A DNA stretch of 15,110 bases from Anaerolineaceae bacterium (GTDB lineage: Bacteria > Chloroflexota > Anaerolineae > Aggregatilineales > Phototrophicaceae). Positions 1-7,458 of the stretch are shown piece after piece; within the stretch, counting starts at the first letter, position 1; each line of letters opens with the position of its first letter. The notes beneath the pieces were generated by a model. That model saw only the letters and a program-made list of their open reading frames with translations, ran no database searches and had not been told where the DNA came from. The stretch is taken from contig JACKCH010000001.1 of NCBI GenBank assembly GCA_020634115.1, forward strand, positions 1 through 15,110, written 5' to 3'. The translations under genes and the position numbers were made by a program.

Positions 1-45
1 AACGCTGGCGATGAAGATGCCTGAATCCAAAACAATGTCACTCAA
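1..45 (-). CDS. VapC-like PIN-domain toxin, N-terminal fragment (continues beyond window)
   Basis: Only the first 15 codons lie in the window, reading (M)SDIVLDSGIFIASV. The run of hydrophobic residues followed by an Asp (VLDSGIFIA) is the usual first strand and first acidic ligand of PIN-domain ribonucleases, which act as VapC-type toxins by cutting RNA. I choose a TTG start at 45-43. It overlaps the stop of the antitoxin gene in a TTGA arrangement, and an AGGAGG ribosome site lies at 55-50. The upstream small gene and the 4-base overlap are typical of toxin-antitoxin operons. The identification rests on 15 residues plus context, so the exact family is uncertain. The remaining acidic residues cannot be seen. 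Confidence 0.6.
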   Translation of the reverse strand, partial: MSDIVLDSGIFIASV

Positions 46-293
46 GAGGCCTCCTCACGGAGTTCATCCAGGAGCGATAGAGCGCCAACCGTTCCTGTAT
101 CTCCGATTCGTGACCGAATTTCGGCCTGCAATGCCTCAACTTCCGCCCACCACGCCGTATAATCGAATGCTGATGTGGCGACCTGCGTCTCCGAATCCGC
201 TTCCTGAACCAATAGCTCCCGCACGCGCCTTTGCGCGTCCCTATCCAGTTGATAGAATTTCTCAATGACCTCGCGTTCGAGCGTGTTCATCAT
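42..293 (-). CDS. Small antitoxin-like protein paired with the PIN toxin
   Basis: This 83-residue, charged, probably helical protein (MMNTLEREVIEKFYQLD...) lies immediately before, and overlaps, a PIN-domain start. Its C-terminal tail (LLDELREEAS) resembles the toxin-wrapping tails of antitoxins from VapBC-like operons. Its likely role is to bind and neutralise the PIN ribonuclease and perhaps repress its own operon. The start could be ATG at 293 or the adjacent ATG at 290. A GAGGA ribosome site about seven bases upstream fits both. No clear DNA-binding fold can be recognised, so assignment as antitoxin rests mainly on gene order, size and tail composition. Confidence 0.62.
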   Translation of the reverse strand: MMNTLEREVIEKFYQLDRDAQRRVRELLVQEADSETQVATSAFDYTAWWAEVEALQAEIRSRIGDTGTVGALSLLDELREEAS

Positions 294-379
294 GTACTAT
301 CCTCATCCGAGTTTCGCCTTCATTGTACAACAAGTTCGCCACCTGGCTGTATTTTCCAGTCTATCCCGACTAAATAGGC

Positions 380-385
380 TATAAT
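380..385 (+). promoter_or_regulatory. Probable -10 box for the restriction-modification gene
   Basis: A perfect TATAAT lies 45 bases before the start codon at 431, in an AT-rich stretch between two divergent genes. The sequence 17 bases upstream (CAGTCT at 357-362) is a poor -35 box, so the promoter may need an activator or may be weak. A GAGAG ribosome site lies at 420-424, before the ATG. The -10 match is seen directly; promoter function is inferred. Confidence 0.45.
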
Positions 386-430
386 GATCGGGTATTAATT
401 CAACTTAACAACCTTCTTGAGAGATACTGA

Positions 431-3400
431 ATGTCAGACGCTGCCACAATTTTACATGATTACCTCACTGATCTACGCCGGATCAGGAAGACAGGGCAGG
501 CTGTGCCCGAAACATCGTATTACGGCGCGATGGAAACCCTGTTCAATACCGTTGGGCAAGGGCTTGAGCAGCCGGTGTTTTGTGTGTTGAATCCCCGAAA
601 TCGCGGGGCAGGCATACCCGATGGCGGCCTGTTCCTGGATGTGGCCTCGGAAGAGGTGCGCGTGGATCGCCCCGGCTTTGGGCGGCAGCCTGAGCGCGGT
701 GTGATCGAAGCGAAACCCACATCACAGGATATTGATGAACTTGCCCAAAGTGAACAGGTCAGGAAATACCTGGCGCAATACGGGCAGGTGCTTGCCACCA
801 ATTTTTACCAGTTCGTGCTGGTGACACGCGCCGCCGATGGCAGCGCCGTCATCGAGGAAAGTTACCGGATGGCGGAAAGCGAGAACGAGTTCTGGCAGGA
901 AGCATCCGTGCCACACCGTCTGGCTGGCCGCCACGCCACCGCTTTATACGAGTATCTGCTGCGGGTCATGCGCCGGCAAGCGCCGCTGGCCGATCCGCGT
1001 GATGTTGCCTGGATACTGGCGTCGTATGCGCGGGAGGCACGGGCCAGACTGGAAAGCGGCGGGGTGGATATGTCCGCGCTGGATACCGTGCGCGGGCAGC
1101 TTGAGAAAGCGTTGGGTGTTTCGTTCGACACACAGACACGTGAAGAGTTCTTCCGTTCCACGCTGGTACAAACCCTGTTCTACGGCATTTTCTCCGCCTG
1201 GGTGCTGTGGCATGAGAGCGGCCCGGCGTCGGATGAACGCTTCCAACTCTGGCGGCATATCCGGGATCTGAACGTCCCGGCAATCCAGGAGCTTTTCGAG
1301 GAGATCACCCGCCCGACCCGCCTGCGCCCGCTCAATATCGAGGAGGTGCTGAATTGGACGGCGGATACGCTCAACCGGGTGGAAAACAGCTTCTTCGCCA
1401 CCTTCGAGAAAGGCGAGGCGATCCAATACTTCTACGAGCCGTTCCTGGAAGCCTTCGACCCCGCCCTGCGCGAACAGCTGGGTGTGTGGTACACGCCGCC
1501 GCAGGTCGTGAAGTACATGGTAGCGCGGGTCGACACCGCCCTGCGTGAAGAACTGGGGATAGCTGACGGCCTGTTGGACGAAAATGTGTATGTGCTGGAC
1601 CCGGCCTGCGGTACCGGCGCGTACCTGGTCGAGGTGCTGCGCCACATCCACCGGAAAGCGCTTGAACGGGAAGGCGAGCTGATGGCCGGGCAAGCTGTTC
1701 GCAAAGCGGTTGCCGGGGATGCCACTACCGGAGCGCGGGTTTTCGGCTTTGAACTGCTGCCCGCGCCGTTTGTAATTGCGCATCTGCAAATCGGGCTGCT
1801 ACTGCGGAAGATGAAAGCGCCGATTGGCGAGGGTGACCGCGCCGGAGTCTATCTCACCAATTCCCTGACCGGTTGGAGCGAGTTCCAGCAGCTTGAAATC
1901 AACTTCACTGAACTGCGCAAGGAACATGATGCCGCGCAGCAGGTCAAGCAGCAGGAGCCGATCATCGTCATTCTGGGCAATCCGCCTTACTATGGCCGGG
2001 CCAAACCACCGCCGGTCAAAATTGAGGAAGAACGCGCCCTGACCGGCGCTTACCGGCAGACGACCCACCCCGACCTGCCCAGGCCGCAGGGACAGGGACT
2101 CAACGACCTGTATGTGCGCTTCTTTCGCATGGCGGAGCGCAAGATTGTCGAGGGCACCCGGCGCGGCGTTGTCTGCTACATCTCCAACTACAGTTGGTTG
2201 GATGGGTTGAGCCATTCCGGGATGCGCGAACGCTATCTCGAAGTCTTTGACAGCATCTATATCGACAATTTACATGGTGATCGCATTATCTCGGAGTATA
2301 CGCCGGATGGCAATAGCAGCGAGACAATCTTCGCCATGCGCGGATTCTCAACAGGTATTAGGGTTGGCACAGCGATTGCGACACTCATCTGTAAAGGACA
2401 GCACGAAAGCAACGCTCAAATCTATTATCGTGACTTTCATCAAGCCCGTGCTGACGACCGCCGAAACGCGCTTATCGAAAGCCTGACGGCGGAAAGTATA
2501 ACATCAGGATATGAGTTGCTAACGCCGGAAGTGCGACTCGGCCTGCCGCTGATGCCACGTTCAATCGGCACGGATTATCTCAAGTGGCCCCGGTTGCCGG
2601 AGTTGTTCCCACAGTCGTTTCCTGGAGTGAAGACCAGCCGTGACAGTATGCTGGTGGATATTGACCGGGACGCCCTCGAAAAGCGCATAGATGCCTATTT
2701 CGATAAAAGTGTGTCTCATGAAGCGATGCGGCACATCAATGAAGATGTAATGACGCCGCGCAGGCGCTATGAAGCGCTGCAAATCCGCGAATACTTGCAG
2801 CGCCGGGGGACACAGGGCGAAATTGTCCGCTACTTCTATCGCCCGTTCGATACCCGCTGGCTGTACTGGGATTCAGAGACAAAGTTGCTCGATGAAAAAC
2901 GTTCTGAATATTTCCCGCATGTGCATGAGGATAATCCCTTTCTAATGACTACCGGGCGTACACGTCGTAATCAGATTGAACCCCCGATCTTTACGAGACT
3001 GCTTACCGACTTGAACTTGATGGACAGTGGATTGCGCACTTTCCCCCTATACCTCTACGCCAGCGGTAAAAGCAATCAGCCGCAGACGAAACCGATGTTC
3101 GGTGAGGGTGAAGTCGGGCGGCGTCCCAACCTGACGAAGGGTGCCCAGGCGTACCTGGATCGGCTCGGCGCGGGCGCTGAGAGCCTGTTTTATCACGTTC
3201 TCGCGGTCATGCACGCACCGGCTTACCGCGTCGAAAATGCCGGGGCACTGCGCCAGGACTGGCCGCGTGTCCCGCTGCCGGAAGCACAAACGCTGCTCGA
3301 AGAATCCGCACGGTTGGGGCGGCGGGCGGCTGCTTTGCTGGATGTCGAGCGCGAGGTTGAAGGCGTGACCAGCGGCGCGATCCAGAGTGATCTGCGGGAG

Positions 3401-3784
3401 ATTGCCGTGCCAGCGACCACCGGCGCTATGCCCGATTACCATGTACAGGGCTGGGGCTACCTTGCCAACGGCGCGACCATGCCCGGCCAGGGCACGCTGC
3501 ATGAACACGACGACGGCAGCCTGGATGTGTATCTCAACGAAACGACCTACTGGCGGAACATCCCCGCTGAGGTGTGGGCGTATACGCTCGGCGGCTACCC
3601 GGTACTCAAGAAGTGGCTGAGCTACCGTGACCAGCGCGTGCTGGGGCGGCGGCTGCACGATCATGAAGTGCGGGCTTTTATGCACATCGCCCGGCGCATC
3701 GCTGCGATTTTGGCGCTGGAGGATGACTTGGATGCGAACTATGCCGCCGTCAAAGCGAGCGGGTATGAGTGGCCGGGTGCGTAG
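431..3784 (+). CDS. Single-chain restriction-modification enzyme, Type ISP/IIG-like (nuclease + N6-adenine methyltransferase + specificity domain)
   Basis: The 1117-residue product looks like a complete restriction-modification enzyme in one chain. The N-terminus has a PD-(D/E)XK nuclease pattern: Pro63-Asp64 (GIPDGG) followed by Glu93-Ala-Lys95 (VIEAK). A mostly helical linker follows. Then come gamma-type N6-adenine methyltransferase motifs: GVWYTPPQVVKYMV (351-364), motif I DPACGTG (390-396) for S-adenosylmethionine, and catalytic motif IV NPPY (517-520). The remaining ~590 residues hold a target-recognition region. The block YRPFDTRWLYWD (803-814) is characteristic of the C-terminal specificity domain of Type ISP enzymes such as LlaBIII. 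Unlike LlaBIII/LlaGI, no helicase Walker motifs are present between nuclease and methylase, so a Type IIG-like mode is possible. The stop codon touches the ATG of the next gene. Domain calls are strong; the recognition site cannot be predicted. Confidence 0.88.
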   Translation: MSDAATILHDYLTDLRRIRKTGQAVPETSYYGAMETLFNTVGQGLEQPVFCVLNPRNRGAGIPDGGLFLDVASEEVRVDRPGFGRQPERGVIEAKPTSQDIDELAQSEQVRKYLAQYGQVLATNFYQFVLVTRAADGSAVIEESYRMAESENEFWQEASVPHRLAGRHATALYEYLLRVMRRQAPLADPRDVAWILASYAREARARLESGGVDMSALDTVRGQLEKALGVSFDTQTREEFFRSTLVQTLFYGIFSAWVLWHESGPASDERFQLWRHIRDLNVPAIQELFEEITRPTRLRPLNIEEVLNWTADTLNRVENSFFATFEKGEAIQYFYEPFLEAFDPALREQLGVWYTPPQVVKYMVARVDTALREELGIADGLLDENVYVLDPACGTGAYLVEVLRHIHRKALEREGELMAGQAVRKAVAGDATTGARVFGFELLPAPFVIAHLQIGLLLRKMKAPIGEGDRAGVYLTNSLTGWSEFQQLEINFTELRKEHDAAQQVKQQEPIIVILGNPPYYGRAKPPPVKIEEERALTGAYRQTTHPDLPRPQGQGLNDLYVRFFRMAERKIVEGTRRGVVCYISNYSWLDGLSHSGMRERYLEVFDSIYIDNLHGDRIISEYTPDGNSSETIFAMRGFSTGIRVGTAIATLICKGQHESNAQIYYRDFHQARADDRRNALIESLTAESITSGYELLTPEVRLGLPLMPRSIGTDYLKWPRLPELFPQSFPGVKTSRDSMLVDIDRDALEKRIDAYFDKSVSHEAMRHINEDVMTPRRRYEALQIREYLQRRGTQGEIVRYFYRPFDTRWLYWDSETKLLDEKRSEYFPHVHEDNPFLMTTGRTRRNQIEPPIFTRLLTDLNLMDSGLRTFPLYLYASGKSNQPQTKPMFGEGEVGRRPNLTKGAQAYLDRLGAGAESLFYHVLAVMHAPAYRVENAGALRQDWPRVPLPEAQTLLEESARLGRRAAALLDVEREVEGVTSGAIQSDLREIAVPATTGAMPDYHVQGWGYLANGATMPGQGTLHEHDDGSLDVYLNETTYWRNIPAEVWAYTLGGYPVLKKWLSYRDQRVLGRRLHDHEVRAFMHIARRIAAILALEDDLDANYAAVKASGYEWPGA

Positions 3785-5257
3785 ATGGCAGAAGAACCGA
3801 TCAGGATTTTTTACTCTTGGCAGTCGTGGACACCCGGCGCCCGCAACCGTGAATTTATTGAAGAAGCATTGAAGCAGGCGCTAGCCCAGATTGAAGAAAC
3901 GCATGGTCAACCGCTTATCATTGATCGTGATACTCAGAACTTGCCAGGCGCTCCAGCAATTGCCGACTCTATTCTCAAAAAGATCGAGCAGTGCGATATT
4001 TTTCTCGCAGATGTCACTATCGTTTTGCAAAACGACGAACATGCAAGCCCGAATCCAAATGTAATGTTGGAACTTGGATACGCTGTCAAATGCCTCACGT
4101 GGGATCGTGTCATTCTCGTGATGAATAAGACGCTCGGTTCACCTGAAAACCTGCCTTTCGATCTGGGCCATCGTCGGTGGCCCTTATCATATGAGCTAGA
4201 TGTCGGCCAGCAGAAGGCACCAGTGCGCGACCAACTTGTAGGTGGATTGAAGGTAGCTATAGAAACGATTTTGCATTATGGGCTACCTGCTGTTGGGGAA
4301 AGTATCACCGACACAATAGAGCGATTCATCGAACAAGGTGAAAACGTTTCATTGGACAGGCTCATTCGCCGCCAGATTGAGCAGGTGTATCAGAAGACGA
4401 GTTCAGACGCATTTTTCGAGGAACGCCATACAATACTGGCGAATCACAAGGGGGCAAGGCGGGACATTTGGAATGTCGGGTTTAATTTGTATTTTCCTGG
4501 GTGCAGACAGGAATTGGATGTTTTTTTGTCCCTGTGCTGGTATGGTCACCCTGACCAAGCTCGATACGTTTCTAATGCTATCAAACGATGGATGGAGAAA
4601 AAAGCAAACGATCCTCAGCCTCTCATATCCTGGCGTTATGTGCCCAGTCTTTTCTTGACCTACCTGGCTGGTATCGCTGCTGTCGGTAACCAGAACTGGA
4701 GTTATCTGGCTGCTGCCCTCAGAGGTAACCCGACACGCCATCCTTATCAACCCGGTGTTATAGACTATGCCTCTGAAGCCATTATCGAAAAATTGATCTA
4801 CCCGTATACAGATGAGCAAAGGTCCCATTACTCAACGGCAGGTGCCCCAATTGGAAAGCCAATGCAAGATGCTTTGCAACCGCTAATTGAGCGTTTTCTG
4901 CCTTCGCAAAGCGATTTTAGTGATGCATTTATTATATTTGAGTTCTTATTTGCGTTGCATCATCTTCACGCTCGCATAGGGACTGATTTGCCAAAGCCAT
5001 TACTACCGCGCTACGCCATTTATCGCTCAACTCAAGATCATCCGGTGGATTCAATCATCCCCTTCTTGGAAAACGGTGGAAAGCAGGGGGATCGGTGGGG
5101 GGTGTTAGCAGCTGGCCTCTTTGATGGTAGTAGTGAACGGTTTGTAACTGTTCTTACGACCTATCAGGAACGGTTTGAAAGAGCGTATTCGAGCCGCCCA
5201 TTTGAGCCTGCGATACCAGATTATTTACGGATCTACCAGAGCAACCTGGCACAGTGA
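3785..5257 (+). CDS. TIR-like nucleotide-binding domain protein, candidate defence effector
   Basis: The 490-residue product starts with a TIR-like fold of the kind found in CAP12/Pycsar-type effectors, at about residues 5-165. Visible marks are RIFYSWQS (7-14) on the first strand, DRDTQNLPGAPAIADSILKKI (47-67), the strand CDIFLADVTI (70-79), and NPNVMLELGYA (90-100) with a conserved Glu96. Proteins of this group bind or cleave nucleotides, often NAD+, in antiphage defence. Residues ~170-490 form a long, probably helical region that I do not recognise; it may be a sensor. The ATG follows the methylase stop with no spacing and no strong ribosome site of its own, so expression is probably by translational coupling. 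The gene is visibly AT-richer and uses more A/T-ending codons than its neighbours, suggesting separate acquisition. NAD cleavage is inferred, not shown. Confidence 0.75.
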   Translation: MAEEPIRIFYSWQSWTPGARNREFIEEALKQALAQIEETHGQPLIIDRDTQNLPGAPAIADSILKKIEQCDIFLADVTIVLQNDEHASPNPNVMLELGYAVKCLTWDRVILVMNKTLGSPENLPFDLGHRRWPLSYELDVGQQKAPVRDQLVGGLKVAIETILHYGLPAVGESITDTIERFIEQGENVSLDRLIRRQIEQVYQKTSSDAFFEERHTILANHKGARRDIWNVGFNLYFPGCRQELDVFLSLCWYGHPDQARYVSNAIKRWMEKKANDPQPLISWRYVPSLFLTYLAGIAAVGNQNWSYLAAALRGNPTRHPYQPGVIDYASEAIIEKLIYPYTDEQRSHYSTAGAPIGKPMQDALQPLIERFLPSQSDFSDAFIIFEFLFALHHLHARIGTDLPKPLLPRYAIYRSTQDHPVDSIIPFLENGGKQGDRWGVLAAGLFDGSSERFVTVLTTYQERFERAYSSRPFEPAIPDYLRIYQSNLAQ

Positions 5258-5265
5258 TGAATTGC

Positions 5266-5309
5266 AAAAAAAGAGCGGCTGGTGAACGTGCTGCTCACAC
5301 GCTCACCAG
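5266..5309 (-). terminator. Intrinsic terminator of the leftward sigma-like gene
   Basis: On the minus strand a stem of CTGGTGA/TCACCAG, one mismatch, then CGTG/CACG closes a 7-base loop (stem arms 5279-5290 and 5298-5309). It is followed after six bases by seven T residues (complement of A at 5266-5272). The hairpin begins 24 bases after the stop codon at 5334. A further 7-bp stem (GCTGCCC/GGGCAGC, 5327-5333 and 5341-5347) spans the stop codon itself. There is no T-run on the plus-strand side, so it does not look like a terminator for the TIR-like gene. Confidence 0.6.
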
Positions 5310-5333
5310 ACACGGAAGTGAAAGCGGCTGCCC

Positions 5334-6233
5334 TCATGCCGGGCAGCGGTATGCTTTGCGGAGTGCCTCGTGTGCCTGTCGGCGGTACATGAACACCGAG
5401 GACATCGGCAGTTCCAGCCGTGCTGCCATCACTTGGCAGCTTTCGTGTTCGGCCATCCCTTCGAGTATCGCGACCATCCGCTCCGCCTGGCGGCTCTTGA
5501 ACGTCTCAACGACCTGCCAGAATGGTGTTTCGTCGCCGCTGATAAACTTCTGCTTCCAGCCCAGCTTCGTCGGGACGAAAACGCCCAGCAGTTCGGCAAG
5601 CTCTTCGCGTATCGGCTTGACCACACTTGTCAGCCACCAGGCTTTCTTTGTGCCGCCACGACCAGCCAGCGACGCCGCGTCATCCGGACTGACCTCGGTC
5701 GTGATATAGTACAGCGCGACCAGGTGCGGGAAGCTGTTCATGTATTTCTCGGCCAGATGACCAATCACTCGTTCGAAGTCAATGCGAATGTCAATCGCCC
5801 GCGAGAACTCGGAGTGCTCAGTGTAGTAGTGCCCTTCGTAACCCTCAATAATGAAGGCATCCGGGTCGCCGCTGCGCGTCGCCAGGTCGTCGAGATAGAC
5901 CTCATGGCGCATGGAACGGCGGACGAAAGTCGGCGGACGGCTGCAATCCAGCACCAACCGGAGGGCATCGCCCTTGTTGGCCGTCGCCAGCAGCTCCTGA
6001 TTCTGGCTCAAATCCCACCACAGGTGCATAAAGCCCTCCTGCAACATGTCGGGAAGGAACGCTTCCGGGCGCTTGTAGTAGCGCAGCAGCCGGGTCAGGT
6101 TGGGGATGAGGTCGTTACGGATTTCGGCGAAACTGAGTTCCCCCGCCCAACCGGTCAGGAACAGGCGTTCATGGCGGAAGGGCTTGATCTGGCTTCTAAT
6201 CTGGGCACGAAGTTCGGATGATGATGCGGACAT
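5334..6233 (-). CDS. Hypothetical regulator with sigma-70-like traits
   Basis: I do not recognise a named family. The 299-residue product has two segments that recall sigma-70 factors. One is a stretch near residues 40-100 containing DMLQEGFMHLW, similar to region 2 sequences such as DLxQEGFxGLW. The other is a C-terminal helix-turn-helix (ESCQVMAARLELPMSSVFMY, then RRQAHEALRKAY) like region 4 or LuxR-type recognition helices. The middle is acidic and unlike a standard sigma linker. I choose the ATG at 6233 because GAGGAGG lies just upstream; a longer reading from 6317 would run through sequence that forms stem-loops. It is transcribed opposite to both neighbouring blocks, so it is probably its own unit, with its own terminator. 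A divergent sigma or a helix-turn-helix regulator of mobile origin are both possible; the function remains unproven. Confidence 0.7.
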   Translation of the reverse strand: MSASSSELRAQIRSQIKPFRHERLFLTGWAGELSFAEIRNDLIPNLTRLLRYYKRPEAFLPDMLQEGFMHLWWDLSQNQELLATANKGDALRLVLDCSRPPTFVRRSMRHEVYLDDLATRSGDPDAFIIEGYEGHYYTEHSEFSRAIDIRIDFERVIGHLAEKYMNSFPHLVALYYITTEVSPDDAASLAGRGGTKKAWWLTSVVKPIREELAELLGVFVPTKLGWKQKFISGDETPFWQVVETFKSRQAERMVAILEGMAEHESCQVMAARLELPMSSVFMYRRQAHEALRKAYRCPA

Positions 6234-6250
6234 GAGGTTCCTCCTCACAA

Positions 6251-6305
6251 CTGGATTCCGTCCAGCTCGGGTGAGCGCAACGCTCAACCCTGCGGGACAG
6301 CGCAG
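6251..6305 (-). promoter_or_regulatory. Run of three stem-loops in the leader of the sigma-like gene
   Basis: Three inverted repeats sit side by side just before the ribosome site: CTGGA/TCCAG (6251-6255, 6261-6265); TGAGCG-CAA-CGCTCA (6272-6286), extended by GGG/CCC with one bulged base (6269-6290); and CTGCG/CGCAG (6290-6294, 6301-6305). They would lie in the 5' leader of the leftward transcript, ending about 18 bases before the ATG. I match them to no known riboswitch class. Structure is seen; regulation is inferred. Confidence 0.4.
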
Positions 6306-6325
6306 AGGAGGGGACACGTCAAATG

Positions 6326-6384
6326 AAAAAGCCGACCGGTTTGGCCAGCTTTTCGGGTGGATATTACTATTTGGTCGGCTTTTT
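6326..6384. terminator. Perfect 12-bp A-tract/T-tract inverted repeat (terminator or attenuator)
   Basis: AAAAAGCCGACC at 6326-6337 and its exact reverse complement GGTCGGCTTTTT at 6373-6384 enclose 35 bases. The GC-rich stem flanked by A and T runs is the pattern of a bidirectional intrinsic terminator, although the loop is long. No gene ends next to it on either strand. On the minus strand it would precede the sigma-like gene by about 90 bases, in the position of an attenuator. Confidence 0.5.
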
Positions 6385-6686
6385 AGGCGGTGGTTCGGCA
6401 GTCCCGCCGGAACGGTGGTACTGGCGTACCGCTGCCGTCATTTGATGGGGCGGCGGCCCGCGTTGTACGATCGCCGCGCGGCGGTGTGCGAGGGAAATGT
6501 TTCGTTACTGTGTGGTGAGCATCGGTCGTTTATGTACTTTTTAGAAGATGGCTTGGGTTTGCAATCGCTGGCGTTGACGAAATCCAACTTAACAATCTGG
6601 ATAGATTATGTGAGGGAAACGTCAGAAGATGAATGTCAGATAGAAGTTCATCACACCTGGTAGAATTTTAAAAATACCTAAAAGTG
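6385..6686. other. Intergenic stretch with no convincing gene
   Basis: No reading frame here has a ribosome site and family features together. A plus-strand frame runs to 6663 but begins antisense to the sigma-like gene and is low-complexity where it passes the hairpins. The left part is GC-rich and can fold: CGGTGGTAC/GTACCGCTG (6413-6421, 6426-6434) pairs with two G-U wobbles on the plus strand. The right part turns AT-rich toward the first regulator. It may hold the promoter of the leftward gene, but I cannot place it. Confidence 0.4.
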
Positions 6687-6716
6687 TTGTTTCCCCACTT
6701 TCGGTTACGCTATACT
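6687..6716 (+). promoter_or_regulatory. Putative sigma-70 promoter of the first Crp/Fnr gene
   Basis: TTGTTT at 6687-6692 and TATACT at 6711-6716, with 18 bases between, match -35 and -10 boxes well enough. The start codon is 38 bases downstream of the -10 box. No CRP-type palindrome is seen here, unlike before the next two genes, so this regulator may be expressed constitutively. Confidence 0.45.
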
Positions 6717-6753
6717 GGGTAATGAACCTAGGGAGAGGATTGCTTGTTGAGTT

Positions 6754-7449
6754 ATGGTCATGGATACTTTGCCTGTCAAATTTGACGATCTGCGTGAAAT
6801 CCCAGCATTTCACGACTTGCCCGCTGGACAAGTTCGTAGTCTGGCTGCGGTCATGGTTCGACGCCAATACACCCCCGGACAGATTATCTTTATGGAAGGG
6901 GATCATGCCGGTTCGCTGTGGTTTGTCTCCCAAGGGCGCGTCAAAATCATTAAACAGTCGCTGAATGGGCGCATCCAGGGATTGTGTCTAATGGATCGTG
7001 GCAAATGTTTCGGAAGCTGCCCGTTATTTGACATGGAGAAACACCCGGCAACCGCCCAGGCGCTCGACCAGGTGACACTGTTTATCCTGCCGGAAGAAGC
7101 ATTACAGCAGCTCACCGAGCGCGACCCCCAACTGGTCAAGGCACTAATGTTCATTTACAGCCAGCGGTTGGAACACCTGTCACGGGTGAGTGAAGTATTG
7201 GGGTCATGGACGGTTTCTGATCGCATTAACGACTGCCTGCTCATATATGCCAACCACGATGCAGAGCAGCCGACTGTTGAGCTGACCCACGAAAAACTGG
7301 CCGCCTTATCCGGTACGGTACGTGAGATGGTCACACGCCACCTCAGCCTGCTGGAAAAAGAAGGCATCGTACGGAATGAAAGCAAACGCATTGTCATCCT
7401 GAACACGAATGCCCTGCTTCCTCCCTGCGCCTGCGACGATCATGAGTAA
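6754..7449 (+). CDS. Crp/Fnr-family transcription regulator (first of two)
   Basis: The 231-residue protein has the standard layout of the family: a cyclic-nucleotide-type effector beta barrel (~15-125), a dimerisation helix (~130-160), and a winged helix-turn-helix (~175-215). The recognition helix SGTVREMVTRHLSLLEKEG carries Arg190-Glu191-x3-Arg195, the CRP pattern that reads GTGA half-sites, instead of the FNR pattern E-x2-S-R. It has unusual cysteines: Cys78, Cys85 and Cys89 in the effector domain, and Cys225 and Cys227 at the very end (PPCACDDHE). Canonical N-terminal FNR cysteines are absent. These cysteines could bind metal or sense redox or NO, but that is speculation. Position before nosZ suggests control of N2O respiration by oxygen, NO or N2O. 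The ribosome site is weak (GAGAGGAT, distant). An ATG two codons later is an alternative start. Confidence 0.88.
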   Translation: MVMDTLPVKFDDLREIPAFHDLPAGQVRSLAAVMVRRQYTPGQIIFMEGDHAGSLWFVSQGRVKIIKQSLNGRIQGLCLMDRGKCFGSCPLFDMEKHPATAQALDQVTLFILPEEALQQLTERDPQLVKALMFIYSQRLEHLSRVSEVLGSWTVSDRINDCLLIYANHDAEQPTVELTHEKLAALSGTVREMVTRHLSLLEKEGIVRNESKRIVILNTNALLPPCACDDHE

Positions 7450-7458
7450 TTTACCCGG

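Noticed and set aside
5254..5709. Plus-strand frame overlapping the stop of the TIR-like gene.
   Set aside because: It lies antisense to the sigma-like gene, is Ser/Arg/Cys-rich like a shadow frame, and crosses the terminator hairpin.
401..6595. The 11-base sequence CAACTTAACAA occurs at 401-411 and 6585-6595, near both ends of the accessory region, as if marking insertion boundaries.
   Set aside because: Matches of this length are expected many times by chance in 15 kb, and no integrase or transposase is present.
6100..6663. Plus-strand open frame of 187 codons covering the intergenic stretch.
   Set aside because: It starts antisense inside the sigma-like gene, runs through hairpins, and shows no ribosome site or family features.
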